From NCBI RefSeq assembly GCF_000422565.1, contig NZ_KE383876.1, positions 34,803 to 98,802 on the forward strand: DNA of 64,000 nt, in the 5' to 3' direction. Of this stretch, positions 1-7,830 are shown piece after piece. Origin of the DNA: Desulfovibrio aminophilus DSM 12254. Its GTDB lineage: Bacteria > Desulfobacterota > Desulfovibrionia > Desulfovibrionales > Desulfovibrionaceae. Below the pieces are notes generated by a model. It did not search any database and was not told the origin of the DNA. It saw only the letters and a program-made list of their open reading frames with translations. The position numbers and the translations under genes were made by a program. The stretch's first letter is position 1. The number at the start of each line of letters is the position of its first letter.

Positions 1-825
1 GCCTCAGCCTTCCTCATCGATCTCCCGGACTACGCCCCGCTCATCGCCACGCCCTTCACCTCGTCGCTGCGCGCCCACGACGGCGACGCGGACGGGCCCA
101 TGGGCGGACTGACCCTGGGCTGGAAGACCGAGGACGGTTGCTTCATCGAGGCCCGCGGCTTCAGCGCCTCCCTGGATGCCGGCCAGGACGACGTGTTCCC
201 CAAGGCGGGCTGGGCGAGCCTGAACGTGGCGGCCGGCGCCTTGTTCGTCGGCGCGCCCGTGCACAGCTCCACCACCCTGCGCGTGGACCAGTTCGGCGGG
301 GAGCTGCTGGCCGGCCGCGACATCCCGGTGAACGAGAACCTGCGCCTGAGCCCCTATGCCGGGTATTTCGGCATGGAGCTGGACCAGCACTACTCCCTGT
401 CCGCCTACCAAATCGCGTTTCCAGGGATCAATATCCAGCAGTATGACCGCCTGAACGCCTCCTACCACGGCCTGACGGCCGGGCTGCGGCTTCAGTACGG
501 CGGCGAGTTCCTCCGCGCGCGGCTGGACGGGAGCCTGGGCGGGGCCCTGGCCCAGGCCCGCTATGACGGGCGGCAGGTGAGTTCGAGCCTCGTCCCGGGC
601 GACTCGGCCGCCTCGGACGACCACTCCGAGATCGCGGCCAGGGCCCGGCTGGAGGGCGGGCTGGACCTGCTCCTGGGTTCCTGGAGCCTGGGCCTGGAAG
701 GCGGGGTGGAATACCTGTCCTACGTGCCCAAGCTCAGCGGCAGCGAGTTTGCGAAGGCCGCGTGCCTGGCCTCCGGCGACTCGCTCTCGGGCAGGCTGGG
801 CCTGAACCTGGGCTACGCCTTCTAG
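1..825 (+). CDS. Outer-membrane beta-barrel domain protein, C-terminal part
   Basis: The frame is open from the first base of the window, so the N-terminus is missing. The 274 visible residues alternate polar and hydrophobic/aromatic positions, contain many Gly-rich strand-like stretches (for example GLTAGLRLQYGG and GRLGLNLGYAF) and end in phenylalanine. A terminal aromatic residue is the usual C-terminal signal of outer-membrane barrels and autotransporter translocators. The likely role is as the barrel of an autotransporter-type surface protein; the passenger cannot be seen. The family assignment is inferred from pattern, not from a conserved motif. Confidence 0.7.
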   Translation, partial: ASAFLIDLPDYAPLIATPFTSSLRAHDGDADGPMGGLTLGWKTEDGCFIEARGFSASLDAGQDDVFPKAGWASLNVAAGALFVGAPVHSSTTLRVDQFGGELLAGRDIPVNENLRLSPYAGYFGMELDQHYSLSAYQIAFPGINIQQYDRLNASYHGLTAGLRLQYGGEFLRARLDGSLGGALAQARYDGRQVSSSLVPGDSAASDDHSEIAARARLEGGLDLLLGSWSLGLEGGVEYLSYVPKLSGSEFAKAACLASGDSLSGRLGLNLGYAF

Positions 826-851
826 GACGCACGCCCCGGCCGCGAGCCGCC

Positions 852-1286
852 CTATCCCTCCGCCGCCTCCCCGCGCCAGGCCCCCAGCAGCAGGGCCGTG
901 CAGAGCGAGCAGAAGAGCGTGGCCGCGCCGTAGAGCCCGAGGCTCGCGGGCAGCCAGAGCGCCACGAGGATGAGCAGGGCGCCGAACTGCTCCATGGTGG
1001 TGGAGCCCAGGCCCGTGCCCAGGATCGTGAAGGACGCCGCCAGGAACAGCGTGTGGGCCAGGAGCCCGGCCGCGAGGCCCAGCAGGGCGGCCCGGGCGAA
1101 GGTCAGGGCCGCTCCCTGGACGAGATTCCGCCATCCGGCCAGGAGCAGGGCCGCGAACCAGCTCAGCCCGGCGCGGTACACGGAAAAGCGGTCCGCCGAC
1201 AGATCCCCGGAGAGGACCACGGCGACCCCGCCCAGTCCGTGGGCCAGGGCGGCGACGAACCACGGAGGCAACGGATTCCGCACCAT
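852..1286 (-). CDS. Small hydrophobic membrane protein of unknown function
   Basis: 144 residues with about four hydrophobic segments (roughly 8-28, 40-60, 65-90 and 98-135), so probably an integral inner-membrane protein. I do not recognise the family. It ends 26 bp from the barrel gene, convergently, and lies downstream of the DMT transporter gene on the same strand, so it may be transcribed with it. No strong Shine-Dalgarno sequence precedes the ATG. Confidence 0.6.
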   Translation of the reverse strand: MVRNPLPPWFVAALAHGLGGVAVVLSGDLSADRFSVYRAGLSWFAALLLAGWRNLVQGAALTFARAALLGLAAGLLAHTLFLAASFTILGTGLGSTTMEQFGALLILVALWLPASLGLYGAATLFCSLCTALLLGAWRGEAAEG

Positions 1287-1347
1287 GCCCCATTCTACCC
1301 CGGAAGCCGCGTCCGGGCAAGGCCGTCGCGTCTTTTCCGCGGGTCGG

Positions 1348-2244
1348 TCAGCCAGCGGGCCTGCGGTTGGTGAGCCAGACCCCGAAGAGGACCAGCACGC
1401 CGCCCGTGGCCAGGGAGATGCCCAGGGGTTCGTCCAGGATGAGGTGGCCCAGGATCAGGGCGAAGACCGGCACGAGATTCAGGAAGACCCCGGCCCGCGA
1501 GGAGCCGAGCACCTGGATGCCCTTGTAGTACCAGGTGAAGGCCAGGCCCGTGGCGATGGTGCCCAGGAAGATGATGTTGCCCCAGTCCACCGGCCCGGCG
1601 CGCAGCGCGTCCTCCCAGACCCCGTTCATCACCGCCGGGGGCAGAAGCATGAGCGTGCCCAGGAAGCAGGACCAGGCCACGGCCGAAAGCGGCGTCATCC
1701 GGCGCATGACCATGCCGCCCAGCAGGGAATAGGCCGCCCAGGAGCCCACGCAGCCCAGGATGAAGGCGTCCCCCGGCCGGATTCCGTGGAGGAACAGGCT
1801 CAGCGGGTTGCCGCCCGAAAGGATCACCGAGGCCCCCAGGAAGGAGGTCAGGATGCCGCATATCCGCGACAAGCCCAGCCGTTCGCCCTGGAACAGCGCG
1901 GCGAACAGGGCCATGACCGCCGGGGTGCAGGCGATCATCAGCGCGGCCCGGCCCGCCGGGACCGTCTTCAGGCCCGAGAAGAACAGGAAATTGTAGAGCG
2001 CCACGCCGAAGAAACCGAGCAGGGCCGTGCCGAACAGGTCCCTCAGCGCCAGCCGGGGCAGGCGCTTCTCCTCCCGGCAGACCAGGAAGAACAGAAAGAT
2101 CGAGGCGGACACGAAGCGCAGGAAGGCCGCCGAGAATGGGCCCATGCTCCGGGCCAGCATCCGGCCCGAGATCCAGGTCGCGCCCCAGATGGCCACCGAG
2201 GCCACCAGCAGGACATACACCAGCGTCAGACTGTTCTTCTTCAT
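1348..2244 (-). CDS. DMT-superfamily (EamA) transporter
   Basis: 298 residues with ten predicted membrane helices in two EamA repeats. The first repeat starts at VYVLLVASVAIWGATWISGR and the second near GDAFILGCVGSWAAYSLLGG; the helix ending ILDEPLG is typical of this family. It is an inner-membrane exporter or importer of small metabolites, substrate unknown. The start at MKKNSL was chosen because homologous proteins begin at this helix; an upstream in-frame Met eleven codons earlier (MKTRRRRDEETM) is less likely. It lies 29 bp after the cyclase-family gene on the same strand, so the two probably form an operon and the transporter may move that enzyme's substrate or product. Confidence 0.85.
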   Translation of the reverse strand: MKKNSLTLVYVLLVASVAIWGATWISGRMLARSMGPFSAAFLRFVSASIFLFFLVCREEKRLPRLALRDLFGTALLGFFGVALYNFLFFSGLKTVPAGRAALMIACTPAVMALFAALFQGERLGLSRICGILTSFLGASVILSGGNPLSLFLHGIRPGDAFILGCVGSWAAYSLLGGMVMRRMTPLSAVAWSCFLGTLMLLPPAVMNGVWEDALRAGPVDWGNIIFLGTIATGLAFTWYYKGIQVLGSSRAGVFLNLVPVFALILGHLILDEPLGISLATGGVLVLFGVWLTNRRPAG

Positions 2245-2273
2245 CGTCTCTTCATCTCTTCGCCGTCGCGTCT

Positions 2274-2915
2274 TCATCCGCACCCGAGCAGCGCGAAGGC
2301 CCGCACGGGCGATCCGTCGCCCCCGGCCAGCGCCAGGGGCGCGGCCAGGAACAGGAAGCCGCGCTCCGGCAGCCGCTCCAGTCCACGCAGGTTCTCGACC
2401 AGAACGAGCCCGGCGTCCAGCAGAATCTTGTGCGCGGGCAGCTCCGCGCTCTCCGGGCCGTCCGGCGAGGGCCAGTCCAGCCCCACCCCGCGCAGACCCG
2501 CCGCCGCCAGCCTCCGGGCCGCGTCCGCGTCCAGGCGCGGAAACGCCTCGTAGTACGCGGGCAAGCCCCAATGCCGGTCGTGGCCCGAACGCAGCAGCGC
2601 GAAGGCCGCGCCGTCGATCCCGTCCAGATCACCGGCCCGGACCACGTCCCGGCCCCGCACGTCGAGCACCACGCCCGGGCCCAGGCAGCGCTCCAGGGGA
2701 ACGGCCTCCACCCCCGCGCCGCCCGCGAGCACGTGCGCCGGGGCGTCCAGGTGCGTGCCCGCGTGGCCGTTCAGCTCCAGCCGCCGCACCCGATAGCCCT
2801 GCACCTCCACCGTGGTCCGCGTCTCCATGAACACGCCCGGATCGCCCGGCCAGACCGGCATTCCCGCCTGCAACGGATGCGACAAGTCCACCACCGCGCC
2901 CCGTCGGACGTCCAT
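2274..2915 (-). CDS. Cyclase / kynurenine-formamidase-like metal hydrolase
   Basis: 213 residues. The metal-binding signature HAGTHLDAPAH of the cyclase family (PF04199) is present near residues 50-60, preceded by the DLSHPL motif typical of the N-terminus. Members hydrolyse aryl formamides or related amides using a divalent metal; the substrate here is not determined. The chosen ATG (MDVRRG) has a GGAG six bases upstream; an in-frame ATG six codons earlier (MTREKQ) lacks one. It is followed after 29 bp by an EamA transporter gene. Confidence 0.85.
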   Translation of the reverse strand: MDVRRGAVVDLSHPLQAGMPVWPGDPGVFMETRTTVEVQGYRVRRLELNGHAGTHLDAPAHVLAGGAGVEAVPLERCLGPGVVLDVRGRDVVRAGDLDGIDGAAFALLRSGHDRHWGLPAYYEAFPRLDADAARRLAAAGLRGVGLDWPSPDGPESAELPAHKILLDAGLVLVENLRGLERLPERGFLFLAAPLALAGGDGSPVRAFALLGCG

Positions 2916-3114
2916 CTGCTTCTCCCGCGTCATGGTATGGAAACCCCCAGGCGGCCCCCGCCCTTCGTCCCGGGCCTTTTCCCGGGACTCCCGAAGGCGG
3001 CGGTAGCGTTTTTCTTGTATAAAGCCAAGCCCGGACACTGGACACGAGCTCGGGAATTTTTTAACAAGCCGGAATACGTACCGAATATCTGCCAGGAGGA
3101 GGAAGGAAACTCTC

Positions 3115-3414
3115 ATGGACCGCGACGAGATCCGTCGGACGTTCGAGCAGTTCTTCAACAAGTACAAGAAGACCGAGGGCGACAAGAGCGCTTACTCGGC
3201 GGTGTGGTCCACGCTCATGCCGTCGGGCAGTTTCGAGATCAACCTGACCAAATGCCCGCGTGGGACCATCTTCAAGTGCTTCGCCAACGGCGAGAAGGTG
3301 AACGAGATCACGGGCTGGGACGCCTTCTTCGCCGCTTCCGGGAAGTTCCAGCAGGACTACCCCGAGCTCTACGACGAGGACGAGTTCTTCCAGAGCATGC
3401 AGGACGCGCTCTAA
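3115..3414 (+). CDS. Conserved hypothetical small acidic protein
   Basis: 99 residues, soluble, rich in Phe, Lys, Asp and Glu, with no signal peptide or membrane segment. A very strong Shine-Dalgarno (AGGAGGAAGG) lies just upstream of the ATG, which argues for good expression. It is transcribed divergently from the cyclase/transporter pair. I do not recognise the family and no catalytic motif is evident. A remnant of the intergenic repeat lies about 80 bp downstream. Confidence 0.75.
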   Translation: MDRDEIRRTFEQFFNKYKKTEGDKSAYSAVWSTLMPSGSFEINLTKCPRGTIFKCFANGEKVNEITGWDAFFAASGKFQQDYPELYDEDEFFQSMQDAL

Positions 3415-3495
3415 CCCTCCGTCGCGCGCCCCGCAACGGCGGTCCCGCCGCCACCCCCAGACGACCGCCTCCGGTCGCCCATCTCCCTTGCGCCC

Positions 3496-3551
3496 CCCCG
3501 GCTTCGCCGGTCTACAGAACAGCCAAGAGACTCCCGATTTTCCGCCTTTCC
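3496..3551. repeat. Terminator-like intergenic repeat (family 1), one degenerate copy
   Basis: Begins with the hairpin CCGGCTTCGCCGG, then TCTACAGAACAGCCAAGAG and the complementary side CCGCCTTTCC. It lies in the 258-bp gap between two convergent genes, which otherwise shows an AT-rich stretch (3580-3640) without an open frame. Confidence 0.75.
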
Positions 3552-3672
3552 ATGACCCGCCACAGCCTGGAAAGTGGCGTTAGAAAAAATCTAGAATTTC
3601 TCTTGATTTTGCATCACGCCGAAACAACAAATCTTTTTTGACCACCCCGGCGCGGCGCGAGAAAGGGGACAA

Positions 3673-3966
3673 TCAGAAGGCGTTGCGCTTGAAGTAGGCC
3701 TGGGAGCCGTCCTTGGGCGGGCCCAGGGGCCTGCGCCAGGCGCTCATCTGGCCCTTGACGCAGCCGATGTAGCAGGTGTCGTATTCCCGCTGCTTCCTGA
3801 TCCGCTCGGTCCAGGCCTTCTGGTCCTCGAGGCCGCCGAAGCGCGGAAACTGGGGACAGCGCGCGATGCATTCCTGCTCCTTGGCCTTCCAGGCCGAGGC
3901 GGCGAAACCGTCGTCGGCCATGCCGAGGATCAGGAACAGGACGAAAACGGACAACACGGCGCGCAT
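3673..3966 (-). CDS. Secreted small cysteine-containing protein
   Basis: 97 residues starting with a cleavable signal peptide (hydrophobic residues about 4-16, likely cleavage after FAAS). The mature part carries four cysteines in two pairs (CIARC and CYIGC) separated by a charged helix, a layout suggesting two disulfides, as in periplasmic coiled-coil-helix proteins. Function unknown. GGGAGG precedes the start codon. mtgA begins downstream of it in a different transcription context, so no operon partner is clear. Confidence 0.75.
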   Translation of the reverse strand: MRAVLSVFVLFLILGMADDGFAASAWKAKEQECIARCPQFPRFGGLEDQKAWTERIRKQREYDTCYIGCVKGQMSAWRRPLGPPKDGSQAYFKRNAF

Positions 3967-4011
3967 GGGGCGACCTCCCAGGAGCCTTTTCGGCCGTTCG
4001 GGCGGTTCCCT

Positions 4012-4923
4012 TTACTCCCCGCCCGACGTTCCGCCGTCCTGCTCCACGTTCTGGCGCACCCAGTCCAGGGCCTCGCGGACCACGGCGTCCTCCCGGCGGT
4101 CGCGCTCGGACTCGGCGGCCGGAGGCGCGGGCGGAACAGGAGCGGACGGAACAGGAGCGGCCTTCTCAGTACTCCCCTCTTCCGCCTTTCTGAAATCCGC
4201 CGAAGGCGGCGACGAAGGCGGCGGCTGGTAGCCCCTGCGTTGAAGCCGGGAAAGGATGATGGCCGCGCGCTTGCGCACGAAGCCGGAGTTCCCGGCCGGA
4301 TCGAAGCGGATGGGGTTGGGCAGGCTCACGGCCAGACGCACGGCCTGCTCCGTGGACAGGCCGGAGGCGGAGACGCCGAAATGGGCCCGGGCCGCGGCCT
4401 CGGCCCCGAAAACCCCGTCGCCCCACTCGACCACGTTGAGGTAGATCTCCAGGATGCGCTTCTTGGACAGCTCGCGCTCCAGCCGCCAGGCCAGCACGGC
4501 CTCCTTGATCTTGCGCATGGGGCTCTTGCTGGGCGAGAGCCAGAGGTTCTTGGCCAACTGCTGGCTGATGGTGCTGCCGCCGGCCCGCAGCCGCCCCTCC
4601 TCCAGATCCTTTTGCAGGGCGTCGCGCATGGCGTCGAAGTCGAAGCCCTCGTGGGACCAGAACTTGTCGTCCTCGGAAATGAGCACGGCCTTGACCAGCG
4701 CGGGCGACATGGACGACAGCGGCGTCCACTTCCACTTCAGGGTCGTCTTGCGGCCCTCGCGCGCCCACTGGTCCTCGCGATAAAGCATGAACGCGGTCTT
4801 GCCCGGCTTGGCCTTGGCCAGCCCCTTCACGTCCGGGACCACCGCGTACCACGCCGCCACCAGCAGCACATAGGCCGCCAGCACGGCCAACGCCTTGACC
4901 ACCCAACCCAGCGCCTTTCGCAT
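4012..4923 (-). CDS. mtgA: Monofunctional peptidoglycan glycosyltransferase MtgA
   Basis: 303 residues. It polymerises lipid II into glycan strands at the periplasmic face of the inner membrane. Visible are an N-terminal membrane anchor (about residues 7-30), the GT51 motif EDDKFWSHEG with catalytic Glu84, the motif GGSTISQQLAKN (115-126), and LEIYLNVVEWGDG around Glu159. The catalytic domain ends near residue 212. After it comes an unusual Pro/Ala/Glu-rich tail of about 90 residues. Residues 217-231 of this tail (PPSADFRKAEEGS and flanks) are encoded by half a copy of the family-1 intergenic repeat, so a repeat has been captured in frame inside the gene. Confidence 0.93.
   Translation of the reverse strand: MRKALGWVVKALAVLAAYVLLVAAWYAVVPDVKGLAKAKPGKTAFMLYREDQWAREGRKTTLKWKWTPLSSMSPALVKAVLISEDDKFWSHEGFDFDAMRDALQKDLEEGRLRAGGSTISQQLAKNLWLSPSKSPMRKIKEAVLAWRLERELSKKRILEIYLNVVEWGDGVFGAEAAARAHFGVSASGLSTEQAVRLAVSLPNPIRFDPAGNSGFVRKRAAIILSRLQRRGYQPPPSSPPSADFRKAEEGSTEKAAPVPSAPVPPAPPAAESERDRREDAVVREALDWVRQNVEQDGGTSGGE
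4171..4209 (-). repeat. Half copy of family-1 repeat inside mtgA
   Basis: Read on the minus strand: the hairpin CCGCCTTCGGCGG followed by ATTTCAGAAAGGCGGAAGAG, the left half of the family-1 element. It is translated in frame in the mtgA tail and, unlike other copies, is not at the stop codon: about 70 further codons follow. Confidence 0.75.
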
Positions 4924-4958
4924 GACCGCCGTGTCTCACACCCCCAGCCCCCTGACAA

Positions 4959-5034
4959 CCCCCTTCGGGGGCTTACAGAAAGGCCAAGAGGCTCTCATCT
5001 CCCCACCTTTCCGTAAATGGGGGCGGGGCCCCCT
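4959..5034. repeat. Family-1 terminator-like repeat upstream of mtgA and the acetamidase gene
   Basis: CCCCCTTCGGGGG hairpin, then CTTACAGAAAGGCCAAGAGG, the complementary arm CACCTTTCCG and a GGGGCGGGGCCCC end. It lies between the divergent mtgA and acetamidase genes; the rest of this 239-bp gap holds the acetamidase leader. Confidence 0.8.
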
Positions 5035-5162
5035 GGACGGAGGGAGGCGGGGCGGATAGGGTGGATTCACAAGGCCGCCCGGGCGACCGACCCCTTCCGC
5101 GCCCGTCGGACGCGGAAACCCCGACACGCGATCCCCGAGACGGCGGCCCAAGGAGGTTCGAC

Positions 5163-6452
5163 ATGGCCGCTGAGACCATCTTCGTCAACACCTTCACCAA
5201 CGGCATCCTGGGACCGGACGTGCCCATGCTCGGCCCGGTGCGCGACGGCGGCGTCATCGTGGCCAACACGGCCCCGGGCTGCTGGGGTCCGATGCTCACC
5301 CCGGCCATCCGGGGCGGCCACGAGGTCTGCCGACCCGTGCTCGTGGAAGGGGCCGAGCCCGGCGACTCCATCGCCATCCGCATCCTGTCCATCGACGTGA
5401 CCAGCGCGGGCACGGCCTCGGGCAACGACCTGATCCACGGCGACTGCTGCCTGGGCGACCCCTACGTGGCGGGCAAGTGCCCGGGCTGCGGCGCGCTCTA
5501 CCCGGCGACGCGCGTGGAGGGCACGGGCAAGGGCTGCATCAAGTGCGCGGCCTGCGGGGCCTCCGCCGCGCCCTTCGAATTCACCAACGGCTACACCATC
5601 GCCTTCGACGAGACCCGGCGCATGGGCCTGACCCTGGACCGGGCCGCGGCCGAAAAAGCCGCCGCCGAGGCCAGGAAATTCATGGCCACGCCGGACAACT
5701 CCATCCAGAATCCGGTGGTGGCCCTGGCCCCCTGCGACATCCCGGGCGTGGCCGCGCGCATGATCCCCTTCGTGGGCCAGCTCGGCGTGGTGCCCGTGCG
5801 GCCCACCCCGGACTCGCACAACGCCCAGGACTTCGGCTCCTTCCTCGTGGGCGCGCCCCACGAGTACGCCATCACCCAGGAACAGCTCGCCGACGTGACC
5901 GACGGCCACATGGACATCAACCGCGTGCGCGCCGGAGCGGTGCTTATCGCCCCGGTGCGCGTGCCCGGCGGCGGGGTCTACGTGGGCGACATGCACGCCA
6001 TGCAGGGCGACGGCGAGATCGCGGGCCACACCGCCGACGTCTCCGGCGTCATCGCCATGCGCGTGAGCGTGCTCAAGGGCGTGACCTGCGGCGGCCCGAT
6101 CATCCTGCCCCTGGCCGAGGACCTGCCGCTCCTGGCCCGGCCCTTCTCGGCCGAGGAAAAGGCCCTGGCCCGGCGCATGGCCGAAGAGCGCGGCGTGACC
6201 CTGGAGGAATCCGCGCCCATCTCCTTCGTGGGCAGCGGCCCGACCCTGAACGCGGCCACCGACTGCGCCCTCAAGCGCGCCGCCGCCTTCCTCGACACGA
6301 CCGTGCCCGAGGTCATGAACCGCGCCACCATCACCGGCAACATCCAGATCGGCCGCAACCCCGGCACCGTCACGGCCACCTTCCTGGCCCCCACGGCCAA
6401 GCTCAGGGAAAAGGGCGTCTACGACCTGATCCGCGACCAATACTCCCTCTGA
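5163..6452 (+). CDS. Acetamidase/formamidase family protein with inserted zinc ribbon
   Basis: 429 residues of the FmdA_AmdA family (PF03069), which hydrolyses short aliphatic amides to the acid and ammonia. Family features include GCWGPMLTPAI near the N-terminus, GDSIAIRI, the GGVYVGDMHAMQGDGE active-site region and SGVIAMRVSV. Between residues 106 and 131 there is a compact four-Cys element (CPGCG ... CIKCAACG), which looks like a zinc ribbon inserted between the first strands. The start is fixed by AAGGAGG seven bases upstream. The gene ends immediately before a family-1 repeat (TCTGACCCCCTTCGG). Cytoplasmic; the context gives no pathway. Confidence 0.9.
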   Translation: MAAETIFVNTFTNGILGPDVPMLGPVRDGGVIVANTAPGCWGPMLTPAIRGGHEVCRPVLVEGAEPGDSIAIRILSIDVTSAGTASGNDLIHGDCCLGDPYVAGKCPGCGALYPATRVEGTGKGCIKCAACGASAAPFEFTNGYTIAFDETRRMGLTLDRAAAEKAAAEARKFMATPDNSIQNPVVALAPCDIPGVAARMIPFVGQLGVVPVRPTPDSHNAQDFGSFLVGAPHEYAITQEQLADVTDGHMDINRVRAGAVLIAPVRVPGGGVYVGDMHAMQGDGEIAGHTADVSGVIAMRVSVLKGVTCGGPIILPLAEDLPLLARPFSAEEKALARRMAEERGVTLEESAPISFVGSGPTLNAATDCALKRAAAFLDTTVPEVMNRATITGNIQIGRNPGTVTATFLAPTAKLREKGVYDLIRDQYSL

Positions 6453-6523
6453 CCCCCTTCGGGGGTTTACGGAAAGGCGGGAGAGGGGTTCCTCTGCCGC
6501 CTTTTTTGGTTTTCCGGAAACCG
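6444..6523. repeat. Family-1 repeat, left boundary copy of the AlbA-ParA cassette
   Basis: 80 bp that include the acetamidase stop codon. It is nearly identical (one substitution and one T fewer) to 8811-8889 at the 3' end of the ParA gene. Contains CCCCCTTCGGGGG, then GGAAAGGCGGGAGAGG, its complement CCTCTGCCGCC, a T6 run and TTTCCGGAAA. The T run makes it a plausible terminator for the acetamidase gene. Confidence 0.88.
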
Positions 6524-6541
6524 ACGAAGCCGGCCCGGAGC

Positions 6542-6570
6542 TTGCGGAATGGACCGGCCCAACGTACCAT
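6542..6570 (+). promoter_or_regulatory. Possible sigma-70 promoter of the AlbA-ParA operon
   Basis: TTGCGG, 17 bases, TACCAT, about 50 bp before the first start codon. Only the general shape supports it. Confidence 0.3.
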
Positions 6571-6621
6571 GCTTCATGCGGCGAGTTTTCCCGAACAGGC
6601 GGAACCGCTTCGCTGGAGAGG

Positions 6622-7830
6622 ATGATGACTTACTCGGACAAGCAACTTGAAGCCCTGCTCGACGATCTCGAATCCGACCTTGCCGAACGCAAGGAGTCCT
6701 GGAAGGGAGACGCGCCTGATAAGGGAAGACAGTCAATATGCGCCTTCGCCAATGACCTCCCGGGCCATGAAAAGCCGGGAGTCTTATTCGTGGGAGCGAA
6801 GGACGACGGCAATCCGAGCGGCTTGGCGATCACCGACGAATTGCTCCGAACTCTTTCCGACATCAAGACGGACGGCAATATTCTGCCCCCGCCGTCGATC
6901 ATCGTTGAGAAGAGACATCTGAAAAACGCCGACTTGGCGGTTGTTTTCGTGCAGCCGTCAGATGCCCCGCCCGTGCGCTACAGAGGGCGGATATGGCTCC
7001 GCGTGGGCCCTCGCCTCTGCCTCGCGACCGCTCAGGATGAACGAGTCCTGAATGAAAAACGGCGGGGCCGCGATCTCCCTTTCGATGTTCAGCCGCTTCC
7101 CTCCTGCGATTTGAAGGAACTCAGCAAGCTGCTGTTCGTGGAAGAATATCTGCCCAACGCCTTCGCCCCGGACATCCTGGCCGCGAACCAGCGGAGCTAT
7201 GAGCAACGGCTGGCCTCATGCCGCATGATCGCCTCGGTGGACTCCCCCATTCCCACGATCCTCGGCGTTCTGGTTCTCGGGCTCACGCCCAGGGATTGGA
7301 TACCCGGCGCGTATGTCCAATTCCTCCGCATCGGCGGCGCTGAACTCTCCGACCCGATTCTCGACGAAGTGCTCGTGGACGGCCCGCTGGGCCAGCTTCT
7401 GCGCAGAATTGATGAAAAGATGGACTCCCACAACCGCACGGGCGTCGACATCACCTCCTCCGACCGGGAAACGCGGACGACGCCCTATCCCCGGGCCGCG
7501 TTGCAACAGTTGGTCCGCAACGCGGTGATGCATCGCACTTACGAAAACACGAACGCTCCGGTCCGGATCAACTGGTTCGACGACCGCATTGAAATCCTGA
7601 ACCCAGGCGGACCATTCGGGACCGTCACGCGGGAGAACTTCGGCCGGCCGGGAATCACGGACTACCGGAATCCCAATTTGGCCGACGCCATGCGGGTGAT
7701 GGGCTTCGTGCAGCGCTTCGGCGTGGGCATCCAGATCGCGAAGGCGGAACTGCGCAGGAACGGCAATCCGGATCTCCAGTTTTCCATTGAACAGAATTAT
7801 GTCCTCGCGACCATCAGGAGACGCCCATGA
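6622..7830 (+). CDS. AlbA_2 (Schlafen-type) domain ATP-binding protein
   Basis: 402 residues. The N-terminal part (about 15-140) fits the AlbA_2/Schlafen-like putative nucleic-acid-binding domain: ERKESW, ICAFANDL, GVLFVGAKDDG and YRGRIWLRVGPR are typical landmarks. The C-terminal part (about 290-395) is an HATPase_c_4-like domain with LVRNAVMHRTY, IEILNPGGPFG and GFVQRFGVGIQIA. Such proteins are often annotated as regulators or are found in phage-defence loci. The gene overlaps the following ParA gene by four bases (ATGA), so the two are translationally coupled. Two adjacent ATGs are available at the start, preceded by GGAGAGG. Its composition is less GC-extreme than its neighbours', consistent with transfer. 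Confidence 0.85.
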   Translation: MMTYSDKQLEALLDDLESDLAERKESWKGDAPDKGRQSICAFANDLPGHEKPGVLFVGAKDDGNPSGLAITDELLRTLSDIKTDGNILPPPSIIVEKRHLKNADLAVVFVQPSDAPPVRYRGRIWLRVGPRLCLATAQDERVLNEKRRGRDLPFDVQPLPSCDLKELSKLLFVEEYLPNAFAPDILAANQRSYEQRLASCRMIASVDSPIPTILGVLVLGLTPRDWIPGAYVQFLRIGGAELSDPILDEVLVDGPLGQLLRRIDEKMDSHNRTGVDITSSDRETRTTPYPRAALQQLVRNAVMHRTYENTNAPVRINWFDDRIEILNPGGPFGTVTRENFGRPGITDYRNPNLADAMRVMGFVQRFGVGIQIAKAELRRNGNPDLQFSIEQNYVLATIRRRP

